Assembly (NCBI GenBank): GCA_965222645.1
Contig: OZ244968.1
Coordinates: 6,014,001 to 6,078,000 of the forward strand
Direction: 5' to 3'
DNA length: 64,000 nt
Source: JABDMH01 sp965222645
GTDB lineage: Bacteria; Bacteroidota; Bacteroidia; Chitinophagales; Saprospiraceae
In this document: one piece after another, positions 44,536 to 53,484 of the stretch
Layout: each line of letters opens with the position of its first letter
Position numbering within the stretch: the first letter of the stretch is position 1
Position numbers and translations under genes: made by a program
The notes under the pieces: generated by a model
Told to the model about the DNA's origin: nothing
Databases searched by the model: none
What the model saw: only the letters and a program-made list of their open reading frames with translations

Positions 44536-45486
44536 ATGGCCCAACTCAAACTCAGCACTGATCATCTCCTCGGAATCAAATACCTCAATCGCGATGATCT
44601 TCAGTTGATTTTTGAGACGGCAGACAACTTCAAGGAGGTGATCAATCGTCCCATTAAGAAAGTGCCTTCTCTGAGGGATATTACCATTGCTAATCTCTTT
44701 TTTGAAAACTCAACCCGCACTAAAATATCATTCGAATTAGCGGAAAAAAGACTTTCGGCTGATGTGATTAATTTTTCATCGTCAGCGTCTTCTGTCAAGA
44801 AGGGGGAAACGCTATTGGACACCGTCAATAATATATTGTCGATGAAGGTCGATATGGTAGTGATGCGGCACCCCGCTCCCGGAGCTGCAGCATTTCTTTC
44901 CAATCATATCGATGCACACATTATTAATGCAGGAGATGGTACGCATGAACACCCTACACAGGCATTGCTCGATGCTTTCTCGATCAGGGAGCGATTGGGT
45001 GATATCAAGGGTTTGAGAGTGGCAATAGTTGGAGACATCCTGCATTCGAGGGTCGCATTGAGCAATATCTTTTGTCTGAAAAAACTGGGAGCCGAAGTGA
45101 TGGTATGTGGTCCACCTACCCTGATACCCAAGTACATTGAATCTCTCGGTGTGCGATCGTCTTACTCACTTAGCGAGGCCCTGGAGTGGTGTGATGTGGC
45201 TAACGTATTGCGCATTCAGCTGGAGAGACAGGATATCAAATACTTGCCCTCCTTACGCGAATATGCCCAGTACTACGGTATAAACAGCAAGGTGATTGAA
45301 AATCTGAATTCTGAGGTACTCATAATGCATCCCGGACCAATAAATCGAGGAGTAGAATTGACTTCTGAAGTAGCTGATTCTCAGCAATCTATAATTTTGG
45401 AGCAGGTAGAAAACGGAGTTGCCGTGCGTATGGCAGTCCTTTATCTTCTGGCTGCTCCAAGATCACGCAGTGCGACAGATACTTAA
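44536..45486 (+). CDS. pyrB: Aspartate carbamoyltransferase catalytic subunit
   Basis: 316 residues. The carbamoyl-phosphate binding FENSTRTKISFELAEKRL (about 55-72) and HPTQALLDAFSIRE (about 138-151) with VVMRHPAPGAA and MHPGPINRGVEL are all present. It condenses carbamoyl phosphate with aspartate in pyrimidine synthesis. No pyrI regulatory subunit is adjacent, which is normal for PyrR-linked type. Coupled to pyrR. Confidence 0.97.
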   Translation: MAQLKLSTDHLLGIKYLNRDDLQLIFETADNFKEVINRPIKKVPSLRDITIANLFFENSTRTKISFELAEKRLSADVINFSSSASSVKKGETLLDTVNNILSMKVDMVVMRHPAPGAAAFLSNHIDAHIINAGDGTHEHPTQALLDAFSIRERLGDIKGLRVAIVGDILHSRVALSNIFCLKKLGAEVMVCGPPTLIPKYIESLGVRSSYSLSEALEWCDVANVLRIQLERQDIKYLPSLREYAQYYGINSKVIENLNSEVLIMHPGPINRGVELTSEVADSQQSIILEQVENGVAVRMAVLYLLAAPRSRSATDT

Positions 45487-45592
45487 TGTCAGTGGATTTT
45501 GCGTTAATAATATCGTAAATCTATGATTCACCGGGTTTTGCATCCGTTTTATGTGTTAGTATTAAGTATTGAATAATTTCAAACACCTTACA

Positions 45593-47014
45593 ATGATTCG
45601 CAAATTTACTATCCTCTTATTCCTTTGCTTTTTGATTTGTGGTGGTACTTATGGCCAGGGCAATGGATATCATATCAAGGGTATGATCAATGGTTATGAT
45701 CAGGACACAATCTTTTTGGGCTACTACTATGCAGACAAGCAGTACCTTCTCGATACTTCCTCTGTTTTAGATGGAAGTTTCGAGTTTTCCGGCACGGATA
45801 CTTTGAGATCCGGAGTCTACATGATTGTTATGCCTCCCGATAATAAGTATTTTCAGCTGATGGTGCATCAGGAACAGTCATTGTTTTCTTTTCAGGCGGA
45901 TATGGCAGATATCGAGGGTACGATCACTTTTGAAAAGTCTCCGGACAATGACCTTTTTTATGATCACTTAAAATTTATCGCCAGTAAAAGAGCCCTTGTG
46001 GAGGATCTGAATTCGAAAAAAGAAACCGCCACTGGAAAAGATCTTGAAAAAGTGGAGCAAGAGCTACAAAGGATAAACGCACAAGTACTGGAACACCAGC
46101 AGAAGATCATCGAGGATAATCCCAATTCTATGACTGCTCTCCTGATTAGGAGTGGTTTTCAAATTGATCTTCCGGAATTTGAAGGGACTGAAAAAGAAAA
46201 AAATCTCAAGAATTACCTATACTATAAAAAGCACTATTTTGACAATGTAGATTTATCTGATCCCCGAATGATCAGGACCCCTGCTCATGTGCTTGATAGT
46301 AAAATTACTTATTATATCGATAAGCTCACGCCAAAAGACCCGGACTCGATAATTGTGTCGATCGATTATTTATTAGAAGAAATGAAGGGTGCAGAGGAGA
46401 CCTATAAATACTATTTGGTAGAGTTTCTCAACGAATATGCTCAGAGTAAAATAGTGGGAATGGATGCGGTCTATGTACATTTAGCACTTAACTATTACGC
46501 ACGGGGTGAAGCACCATGGGTGGAGGAAACTCAATTAAAGAAGATAATTGCCAATGCCCGGGATGCATCTCCGACACTGATCGGTCAAACGGCACCTGAT
46601 TTTAAAGTTCAATTAAGGGACAGTACTGATATCCAATTGTATGATGTCGATGCAGATTATACGATTTTGATCTTTTGGTCACACACATGCAATCATTGCA
46701 AGGAGTCGATGCCGAAGTTGAAGGAATTTTACGAAAAGGAGACAGATCTAAACATCGAGGTGTTTTCGGTCTGTACAAAGATGCTGGATGAAGAACCTGC
46801 ATGTTGGGATTTTATTGACGGAAACAATTTGGATGGCTGGATAAATACCAGTGACAAAAGTGGTGGAAGATCCAATATGCATAAACTATTCAATATTAAG
46901 AAAACTCCGAAATTGTTTATTCTTGACCGGAATAAAAAAATAGTAAGCAAAGATCTGGGTCCTGAGCAATTGGATGAGTTTTTTGACCACATTGTAGAGG
47001 CACCAAACGATTAG
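45593..47014 (+). CDS. TlpA-like periplasmic thioredoxin-family protein with DUF4369-like N-terminus
   Basis: The frame begins at a TTG (45569), but the ATG at 45593 starts a signal peptide (MIRKFTILLFLCFLICGGTYGQ). About 473 residues. The N-terminal part (about 25-120, YHIKGMINGYDQDTIFLGYY) looks like DUF4369, the middle is helical, and the C-terminal AhpC/TSA-type thioredoxin domain begins IGQTAPDFKVQL and has the redox motif CNHC in SHTCNHCKESMPKL. Such proteins keep periplasmic or outer-membrane substrates reduced. Converges with maf; the stops are 5 bases apart. Confidence 0.88.
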   Translation: MIRKFTILLFLCFLICGGTYGQGNGYHIKGMINGYDQDTIFLGYYYADKQYLLDTSSVLDGSFEFSGTDTLRSGVYMIVMPPDNKYFQLMVHQEQSLFSFQADMADIEGTITFEKSPDNDLFYDHLKFIASKRALVEDLNSKKETATGKDLEKVEQELQRINAQVLEHQQKIIEDNPNSMTALLIRSGFQIDLPEFEGTEKEKNLKNYLYYKKHYFDNVDLSDPRMIRTPAHVLDSKITYYIDKLTPKDPDSIIVSIDYLLEEMKGAEETYKYYLVEFLNEYAQSKIVGMDAVYVHLALNYYARGEAPWVEETQLKKIIANARDASPTLIGQTAPDFKVQLRDSTDIQLYDVDADYTILIFWSHTCNHCKESMPKLKEFYEKETDLNIEVFSVCTKMLDEEPACWDFIDGNNLDGWINTSDKSGGRSNMHKLFNIKKTPKLFILDRNKKIVSKDLGPEQLDEFFDHIVEAPND

Positions 47015-47019
47015 TGAGC

Positions 47020-47607
47020 CTAGAATAAGGTCAGATGTCCATATAGTTGAGCCATGGGTAGGCCCATTACGTTAGAGTATGAACCAATTATTTTGGCTAC
47101 TTTGCACCATCCGATCCACTCCTGTATTCCATAACTTCCCGCCTTATCGTTCGGTTGATATTTTTTGATGTAGTAGTCGATTTCTGATTCTTCCAGAGGG
47201 TAAAAATGTACCTGTGTTGTAGAGGAAAAAACAAATTCTTTTACCTTATTCTTAAGACAGACTCCAGTGATCACTTGATGTATTTTTCCAGATAATTTAT
47301 ACAATGTTGTTCTAGCTTCATTTTCATCCCGGGGTTTTCCCAAAATTTTCCCGTCCTGGATGACAATACTGTCCGCGGCAATAATGGTCTCGCCAGTCCT
47401 GATGTGTGCTATGGCTGCTTTGGCTTTCTGTCTGGCTAAATACTCTGGTACCTCAAGGGAATTAATTTGCTTGGGATACACCTCATCGATGTCCGGCACA
47501 ACAATACGTATGTGGTAACCCGCTTGCTCCAGCAGGAATTTTCTCCGTGGAGAGCCGCTGGCCAGTAATATCGGTTTTGTCAATGCTAAGGGTGTGTTTC
47601 CGGCCAT
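47020..47607 (-). CDS. maf: Maf family nucleotide pyrophosphatase
   Basis: 195 residues. LASGSPRRKFLLEQAGY (about 16-32) is the Maf signature, and AADSIVIQDGKILGKPRDENEA holds the catalytic aspartate and the GKP loop. YhdE-type Maf proteins remove non-canonical dTTP/UTP or modified nucleotides. Its first 22 bases overlap the 3' end of the UbiA gene, making it the last gene of a five-gene minus-strand operon. Confidence 0.93.
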   Translation of the reverse strand: MAGNTPLALTKPILLASGSPRRKFLLEQAGYHIRIVVPDIDEVYPKQINSLEVPEYLARQKAKAAIAHIRTGETIIAADSIVIQDGKILGKPRDENEARTTLYKLSGKIHQVITGVCLKNKVKEFVFSSTTQVHFYPLEESEIDYYIKKYQPNDKAGSYGIQEWIGWCKVAKIIGSYSNVMGLPMAQLYGHLTLF

Positions 47608-48491
47608 AACGGTAGTAAAAATAATCCCTGAACAATAAAGTATTTAATATGTTTTTGTAGCGTGCTGAAGTCTGATTTGTCCTTGGCTGCCAGTATTTTT
47701 ATAAGGAGATAAATTGACGAACAGAGCAGCAGCAGCATATAAACAGTGACGAAAATATTTCTCAGATGTAGAAAGGAAATCAGTAGATAACTCAGCAATG
47801 AAAAAATGAATAATAGGAGGATTGTGAGAAGGACACGTATTCCTTTTTTTGAAAATAACAAAGCCAGCGTACGGGAAGCTTCCAAAAGATCTCCATCATG
47901 ATCTTCCACATCCTTCACAATTTCCCTAACTATTGTGGTAACAAAGGCAAAAGCTGAAATATACCATAATCCGGCATACGAAGAATGCAGGAAATCATAC
48001 GGAAAAACCAAAGCCAGGGGAATGATCCAGAATAAAAGAGTACACAAAAGACCGACAAGAATATTACCGATCAAAAATGTGTGCTGTAACCATTTTGAAT
48101 AGGTAAATAGAATTAATATGCAGGAAACCAGGATTAAGCACAGAACTAGATTTTGAGTTAGCATGAAAATGACAACTATCCCTGCCAGGGCAAAACAGTT
48201 CATCAACCCATAGATTAATTGAGCTTTTTTTGACGAAATAAGATCTGATACGATTACTTTTTCTGGCTTGTTTATCTTGTCAGCTCTGACATCCAGACAG
48301 TCGTTGATGACATAGCCTGCACCCATTATACTTGTCGTTGTGACCATTACCAAAAGGAACATCCAAAATGAGGTTTTATCTAAAACAAACATTCCTCTTT
48401 GACCTAGAAATACGCCCACGAAAAACATCGTCAAGTTGGCAATGAGCAGATTGGGTAGTCGAACCAATTTGAGAAATACAAGTACCGACAT
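47586..48491 (-). CDS. UbiA family prenyltransferase (GGGP geranylgeranyltransferase type)
   Basis: 301 residues with about eight hydrophobic segments. The first metal-diphosphate motif is Asn63-Asp-x-x-Asp67-x-x-x-Asp71 (NDCLDVRADKINKP) and the second is DVEDHDGD near residue 200. Bacteroidota homologues are annotated as geranylgeranylglycerol-phosphate geranylgeranyltransferase, an ether-lipid type enzyme; menaquinone or another aromatic could also be the acceptor. It acts in the inner membrane. kdsC ends 12 bases upstream of its start. Confidence 0.85.
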   Translation of the reverse strand: MSVLVFLKLVRLPNLLIANLTMFFVGVFLGQRGMFVLDKTSFWMFLLVMVTTTSIMGAGYVINDCLDVRADKINKPEKVIVSDLISSKKAQLIYGLMNCFALAGIVVIFMLTQNLVLCLILVSCILILFTYSKWLQHTFLIGNILVGLLCTLLFWIIPLALVFPYDFLHSSYAGLWYISAFAFVTTIVREIVKDVEDHDGDLLEASRTLALLFSKKGIRVLLTILLLFIFSLLSYLLISFLHLRNIFVTVYMLLLLCSSIYLLIKILAAKDKSDFSTLQKHIKYFIVQGLFLLPLWPETHP

Positions 48492-48503
48492 TTCATTAAA
48501 ATA

Positions 48504-49022
48504 CTAAATATTGAGGTTGGGATATCCGGGCCAATCTCCTCGTAACTTTAAGACTTTTTCGATCACATCACGAGCACATCCTTCACCTCCATTCTTCGGA
48601 CTAACATAAAAGGATAAATCCCGGATTTCGTCAACGGCATCTCTGGGGCAACACGGTAAGCCGACTGCCAACATTGCCTCGAGATCAGGTAAATCATCAC
48701 CCATAAATAATATTTCTTCCTTATTTAGGTCATATTTTTTGACTAGATCAGTTACCACCGCATTCTTGTCCTTACAGTTGAGTTCGATATCAGTAATACC
48801 GAGACTTCTGAATCTTTCCACAGCAGTGGGCGTGTTGCCTCCACTGATGATTGCAATGCGGTATCCCTTTTGCACTGCAAGCCTCATCGCATGACCGTCT
48901 CGCACCGAGAGAGATCGCAGGAGCGTCCCGTCGTGATGTAAAAGAATGGATCCCCCGGTGAGGACGCCGTCGATATCAAAAAAGAAAGAAGTGATCTCCC
49001 TGAATTTATTTAGATTATTCAC
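48504..49022 (-). CDS. kdsC: 3-deoxy-D-manno-octulosonate 8-phosphate phosphatase (HAD)
   Basis: 172 residues of the KdsC/YrbI HAD family without a cap domain: nucleophile motif FFFDIDGVLTGG (Asp16, Asp18), SVRDGHAMRLAVQKGY, SGG (motif II) and MGDDLPDLEAM (motif IV). It dephosphorylates KDO-8-P for lipopolysaccharide synthesis. The start lies 3 bases after iscX; the ubiA gene follows. Length is right for the tetrameric enzyme. Confidence 0.94.
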   Translation of the reverse strand: MNNLNKFREITSFFFDIDGVLTGGSILLHHDGTLLRSLSVRDGHAMRLAVQKGYRIAIISGGNTPTAVERFRSLGITDIELNCKDKNAVVTDLVKKYDLNKEEILFMGDDLPDLEAMLAVGLPCCPRDAVDEIRDLSFYVSPKNGGEGCARDVIEKVLKLRGDWPGYPNLNI

Positions 49023-49025
49023 GTG

Positions 49026-49274
49026 CTATTGATTGTCACGCCATTCGTAGACCCATTTGGCCTGAATCTGCTCCAAATGTCCTTCGGAACAATCCGCCCT
49101 CTTTCCCTCAAAATTTGGAATCTCCATGATCCAGTCGAGAAGATCAGTAAAACGGATCCGGTAAATTTTCCGTTCATCGAAGTCATCGCCAAACTTGTCA
49201 TAGAGCTGCATAGCGATATCTTCGTGATCCATCCAGGTGATCGGAATATTTTCAATCTCTTTAAACGAACTCAT
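49026..49274 (-). CDS. iscX: IscX Fe-S cluster assembly adaptor
   Basis: 82 residues, slightly longer than E. coli IscX (66). The family pattern is visible: TWMDHEDIAMQLYDKFGDDFDERKI, then IRFTDLLDWIMEIPNFEG and a C-terminal EGHLEQIQAKWVYEWRDNQ. IscX binds IscS and helps control Fe-S cluster assembly. It follows the ferredoxin gene by 17 bases, as in isc operons, but the other isc genes are not in this window. Confidence 0.88.
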   Translation of the reverse strand: MSSFKEIENIPITWMDHEDIAMQLYDKFGDDFDERKIYRIRFTDLLDWIMEIPNFEGKRADCSEGHLEQIQAKWVYEWRDNQ

Positions 49275-49291
49275 CCAAAGTGCAATTTTTA

Positions 49292-49633
49292 TTAGTGTTC
49301 GTGACCGATAATTCGGCTTTGGTCAGGAATGGTGACCTCTATCTCGGCCTTCTCATCCAGGATAATGCACTGACATCCCAATCTTGATTCCAATCGGGGA
49401 TCAATGGCCCGGTCGATAAAATCTTCCTCCTTATCGGAGATTTCTTCGAGAAATTCATCGCCTTTCTCAACGTATATGTGACATGTACTACAGGCGCAGA
49501 CACCACCACAATTGTGATTGAGATGTACATCGTAGTCCTCAGTGACTTCGAGTATAGAGAACCCCTTTTCGACGTCTCCTGCCAGGACTTCGGGTATCGA
49601 TTTATCTTCAAATGTAAATTTTACTGTAGCCAT
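49292..49633 (-). CDS. fdx: 2Fe-2S ferredoxin, adrenodoxin type
   Basis: 113 residues. The cluster ligands are Cys42, Cys48, Cys51 and Cys87 (NCGGVCACSTC and SRLGCQC). The pattern C-x5-C-x2-C is that of the ISC-type Fdx, which supplies electrons for Fe-S assembly. First gene of the minus-strand operon fdx-iscX-kdsC-ubiA-maf; divergent from the AAA+ gene. Confidence 0.94.
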   Translation of the reverse strand: MATVKFTFEDKSIPEVLAGDVEKGFSILEVTEDYDVHLNHNCGGVCACSTCHIYVEKGDEFLEEISDKEEDFIDRAIDPRLESRLGCQCIILDEKAEIEVTIPDQSRIIGHEH

Positions 49634-49806
49634 ATATCAGTGATACGAGCGCACAAAAGTATGCTGATTCCTTCTTCTAAACAAACTCATCAGGATCTTG
49701 TTCCGGCGGCTCTTTGAGCGAGTAATTGGCAATCGAGGTGTTAAAATTCTGTTATTCGGGCAATTATTCGAGATAAACACTAAATTACTTTCTCAAAAGC
49801 ACTAGA

Positions 49807-52446
49807 GTGGATCAGACAACAGGGGGTGCACCACCCAAATACTACAAATTTAAGGAGCTAAAAGTCTATGCTTCCACCGAGTGGCTAGCCGACAACAAAA
49901 AAAAATACCGTCAGGTTTTTGACCGGCATGAAGTGGCATATATCTACGCCGAGTTATCTTTTTTTAACAAGTATTTTGATGAGTCGGATTGGGATATAGC
50001 CATTCGATTAAAGTGCTATTCAGTCGAGCAGGGTAAGCGAAAAGAATTGTGCGAGCTGGCCATAAACAAGAAAGTGAGCAAGTATGACCAGGTCGTTTTC
50101 ATAAGAGAAGGATGGGGAAATAAGAATGAGGGATCTTTTTGGAAGAAAGGCACCTATTACTGGGAAGCGTGGATAAATAACCGCAAAGAAGCGACTAAGT
50201 ACTTTTATATCGAAGATGCAGGGGATATCGTTTGTGCCGAATTTAATCCCTATTTGGAGCTCAGGTCTATTCGATTGTATGAGGGACCGTTTGATGATTT
50301 ACCTGAAGTAGATCGTGTCTATTACAAGAGCTTTAGCGATGAGGAAACAAGGTATATCTATGGCGAGTTTGTCTTCAAAAATCTCAATGATGAGCGGAAA
50401 TGGCAATGTGAATTGTTTGCTAAGTTTTATAACGGTGCCAGGGAGCTCAAAGGGCAGGTCGTAAGGCTCCAAAGCATCAAAAAGGACGATGAATTTATTA
50501 CCATTACGGCCGGATGGGGGAGTAATGTAAAAGGATCCTGGAGAGAAGGAGACTATACACTTGATCTTGTCTTTATGGATCACCTGCTTGCTGTCATTCC
50601 TTTTTCAGTGGGCCCTGAGTTTGAGATGGGTGTGCCGGCTGTGCGTCTGCCTCATCGGAAACAACCGATGGTTATGGCTCCGGATGAAGATCTGTCAGTG
50701 ACTTTTGAGGATGTTCTTGGCCGGTTAGATGAATTGATCGGTTTGAGCGAAATCAAGAACCGGGTGCGCGAGCACGCCAAGTACATTCAGTTTTTGCAGC
50801 TGCGACGAGATCGGGGATTTCCCGAGGAAGAGGACATTAATTTGCACTCGGTGTTTATCGGAAACCCCGGTACCGGAAAGACTACAGTGGCTGGGATGAT
50901 GGGCAAAATCTATCGAAAAATGGGACTGCTTTCCTCAGGTCATGTTCATGAAGTCGATCGAGTGGACCTGGTGGGAGAGTATATCGGTCAAACTGCGCCC
51001 AAAGTAAAGGAGACGATAGAAAAAGCACGGGGTGGAGTACTTTTTATTGATGAGGCCTACTCACTGGCACGCACTAATGAGGATTCCAAAGATTTTGGCA
51101 GAGAAGTGATCGAGATCTTGATGAAGGAAATGTCTAATGGCGAAGGTGACCTCGCAATTATTGCCGCTGGTTATCCGAAAGAAATGCATCATTTTCTCAA
51201 TTCCAATCCCGGACTTAAATCGCGATTTAACCTAATTTATGAGTTTCCTGATTTCATGCCACAAGAACTAGCCAAGATTGCTTCTTACACTTGTCAGAAA
51301 AAGGGAATAAAACTGACCAGAGGGGCCAAAACAAAGGTGGAGGAGCTTATTACTGAGGCCTTTAGAAAGCGTGATCGCACTTTTGGCAATGCCCGGTTTG
51401 TCAATGATTTACTGGAAAAAGCCAAAATAAATCTTGGCCTCAGGATCATGCGAAAGAAAGATGTAGAAGCTCTCAGTGTAAATGCACTGCAGACGGTGAC
51501 GCTCGAAGATGTTGAGAATGTAAAGATGTTTCCAAGGAAATTTAATCCCAAAATACCGATGGATTCCAAGCTTTTGGAATCATCCCTTCTGGAGCTGGAT
51601 CAATTGGTGGGAATGACAGCGATTAAAAAGGAGATTCATCAACTGGTAGAGTTGGTGACATACCACCGGTCTGAGGGTAAAAATGTGCTTAATTCGTTTA
51701 ATCTACACACAGTTTTCGTTGGAAATCCGGGAACCGGCAAGACGACGGTGGCTCGGATCCTCACAAAAATCTATAAAGCTCTGGGCATTTTAGAACGCGG
51801 GCACATGATCGAAACAGACCGGCAAGGGCTAGTTGCTGGATTTGTTGGCCAGACAGCTATTAAGACAACCGAGAAAATCAATGAGGCGATGGGTGGTGTC
51901 CTTTTTATCGATGAGGCATACTCGCTTACTACCGGTCTGAGCAACAATTCTGCAGGAGATTTTGGTAACGAGGTAGTTCAGACCATTTTAAAACGCATGG
52001 AAGATCAACGGGGTGAATTCTTTGTTTTTGCTGCCGGCTATCCGGATAATATGGAGGTGTTTCTCAAGACCAATCCCGGCTTGAGGTCCAGATTTGATAA
52101 GATCTTAAGGTTTGATGATTATTCTGTGGCCGATCTGCTGAAGATAGCGATCAAAATGTTTGGAGATAAGGGCTACCAGTTGGAGAACGAGGCCAGTGAT
52201 CATTTATCGGGTTATCTGTCTTTCTTGCACTCTCACAGAGACCGGTATTTTGGCAATGCGCGCACAGTGCGCACTATGGTTGACCAGGCGATTAAGAATC
52301 AAAACCTTAGGCTTGCTGCAATGGCAAAGGAAGAGCGCAACGATTTACACAAGATCGTTTTGAAAGATGTCACAGAGTTCGAGAGCAATACAGATCAATT
52401 CGTATTCAACAAAAATCGCATTGGTTTCCGTAGTTCTGACCGGTGA
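49807..52446 (+). CDS. Tandem CbbX-type AAA+ ATPase with duplicated N-terminal beta modules
   Basis: 879 residues from a GTG start. The first 275 residues contain two related beta-rich modules (about 8-135 and 148-272), both with an aromatic/KFKELKVYAS- or LRSIRLYEG-type start, a YIYAELSFFN / YIYGEFVFKN strand and a GWGNKNEGSFW / GWGSNVKGSW loop. Two CbbX/EccA-like AAA+ domains follow: Walker A GNPGTGKTT near 352 and near 639, Walker B GGVLFIDEAYSL near 409-420 and 696-707, with arginine fingers in SRFN and SRFD. Both ATPase sites look intact. CbbX remodels RuBisCO and EccA works in type VII secretion, but neither partner is present. Function unknown. Convergent with a methyltransferase (stops 2 bases apart). 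Confidence 0.85.
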   Translation: MDQTTGGAPPKYYKFKELKVYASTEWLADNKKKYRQVFDRHEVAYIYAELSFFNKYFDESDWDIAIRLKCYSVEQGKRKELCELAINKKVSKYDQVVFIREGWGNKNEGSFWKKGTYYWEAWINNRKEATKYFYIEDAGDIVCAEFNPYLELRSIRLYEGPFDDLPEVDRVYYKSFSDEETRYIYGEFVFKNLNDERKWQCELFAKFYNGARELKGQVVRLQSIKKDDEFITITAGWGSNVKGSWREGDYTLDLVFMDHLLAVIPFSVGPEFEMGVPAVRLPHRKQPMVMAPDEDLSVTFEDVLGRLDELIGLSEIKNRVREHAKYIQFLQLRRDRGFPEEEDINLHSVFIGNPGTGKTTVAGMMGKIYRKMGLLSSGHVHEVDRVDLVGEYIGQTAPKVKETIEKARGGVLFIDEAYSLARTNEDSKDFGREVIEILMKEMSNGEGDLAIIAAGYPKEMHHFLNSNPGLKSRFNLIYEFPDFMPQELAKIASYTCQKKGIKLTRGAKTKVEELITEAFRKRDRTFGNARFVNDLLEKAKINLGLRIMRKKDVEALSVNALQTVTLEDVENVKMFPRKFNPKIPMDSKLLESSLLELDQLVGMTAIKKEIHQLVELVTYHRSEGKNVLNSFNLHTVFVGNPGTGKTTVARILTKIYKALGILERGHMIETDRQGLVAGFVGQTAIKTTEKINEAMGGVLFIDEAYSLTTGLSNNSAGDFGNEVVQTILKRMEDQRGEFFVFAAGYPDNMEVFLKTNPGLRSRFDKILRFDDYSVADLLKIAIKMFGDKGYQLENEASDHLSGYLSFLHSHRDRYFGNARTVRTMVDQAIKNQNLRLAAMAKEERNDLHKIVLKDVTEFESNTDQFVFNKNRIGFRSSDR

Positions 52447-52448
52447 TT

Positions 52449-53267
52449 TCAGTTGAAAACACCCAATTGCCAGGGTTTCATCCAGTATGGTACGATCTTC
52501 AGATGTCGCTTGTTGACAAAGGAGCGATCTGTCAGTAAGATGCCGATCTCATACAAATCAATACTTTGCGTCACAGCGTCCAGGCTCTTACACCATTGCC
52601 AGGCGAGTTGCATATCTCTTGACCAGTTTATGTCGTGTATTGCCAGAACGCCTGCCTGCTTTAAATAGGGTAGAATGCTGGTCACATAGGTTTTTGTTCC
52701 CTCGAATGTATGGTCACCATCTATGAATACCAGGTCAATGGGATGAATAGCTTGCAGGGCTCGCGGTAGTACATTGGCGAAGGGCCCTGTATGAACAGTG
52801 GGTATTTGCTCCCAATGTAGCTGCGAAAACAAAGATCTGGCTCTTTCTGCCAGATGAGGATTTCCTTCTATAGTAGTCACTGCTGCTGTCCTGCAGCCTG
52901 CCTGCAGTGCGCCTGCCGATAGTCCCAGACATGTGCCGAGCTCCAGCACCACCTTGGGCTGGAGGTGATAACTCAGTCTGTATAGCAGGTTTGATTGCCG
53001 CTCCGAAACTGATGATCTCCTTGCGATATCTCTTAGCTCAATTTGGAAATGATTGCGAGGGCGACCAGCACCCATATCCACTGTCGGCACAGGGCTATGG
53101 TCTTTGTAGAAACGGAGACGAGCGTCACGAAGTCCAGGCGGGGTCTGGTGACCTGGGTCAAATAGAGCGTGGACCAATGTGTGGAGGGCAGGGGAGTGCA
53201 CCCGATATACCGTCCTTGCATTCCTATAAAAATGAAGAAACCGGTTTAGCCTCCTGAAGACTTCCAT
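52449..53267 (-). CDS. Class I SAM-dependent methyltransferase (Methyltransf_24 type)
   Basis: 272 residues. The SAM-binding motif I is VVLELGTCLGLSAGALQAG (about 110-130), followed by AVTTIEGNPHLAERARSLF, DLVFIDGDHTFEGTKTYV (acidic motif with the metal-type D) and VLAIHDINWSRDMQLAWQWC. O-methyltransferases of this type act on small molecules, sugars or lipids. The N-terminal 90 residues hold a helical cap (ARTVYRVHSPALHTLVHALF). Target unknown. Convergent with the AAA+ gene. Confidence 0.85.
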   Translation of the reverse strand: MEVFRRLNRFLHFYRNARTVYRVHSPALHTLVHALFDPGHQTPPGLRDARLRFYKDHSPVPTVDMGAGRPRNHFQIELRDIARRSSVSERQSNLLYRLSYHLQPKVVLELGTCLGLSAGALQAGCRTAAVTTIEGNPHLAERARSLFSQLHWEQIPTVHTGPFANVLPRALQAIHPIDLVFIDGDHTFEGTKTYVTSILPYLKQAGVLAIHDINWSRDMQLAWQWCKSLDAVTQSIDLYEIGILLTDRSFVNKRHLKIVPYWMKPWQLGVFN

Positions 53268-53484
53268 GTCAGCTTTTTACGATGTGCATTTTCGAGTAGA
53301 TTCAGTACCATCTGGCACAAGTAATCCCTTGATATGATGAGATAATTTTCCGGCTAAGTATACTAAAATATTACTCATGTCGGTTTAACCTTTTGAAACT
53401 CCCACTTTTTCAATCCCTATACTAAGGCATAATGTTTGTGATGGTAAAGCAACCCGCATTTCCTAATTCCAAAGTATTCAAGTA

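Noticed and set aside
49019..49295. Other frames overlapping iscX on both strands
   Set aside because: The 82-residue minus-strand frame matches IscX over its whole length; the others are shadows.
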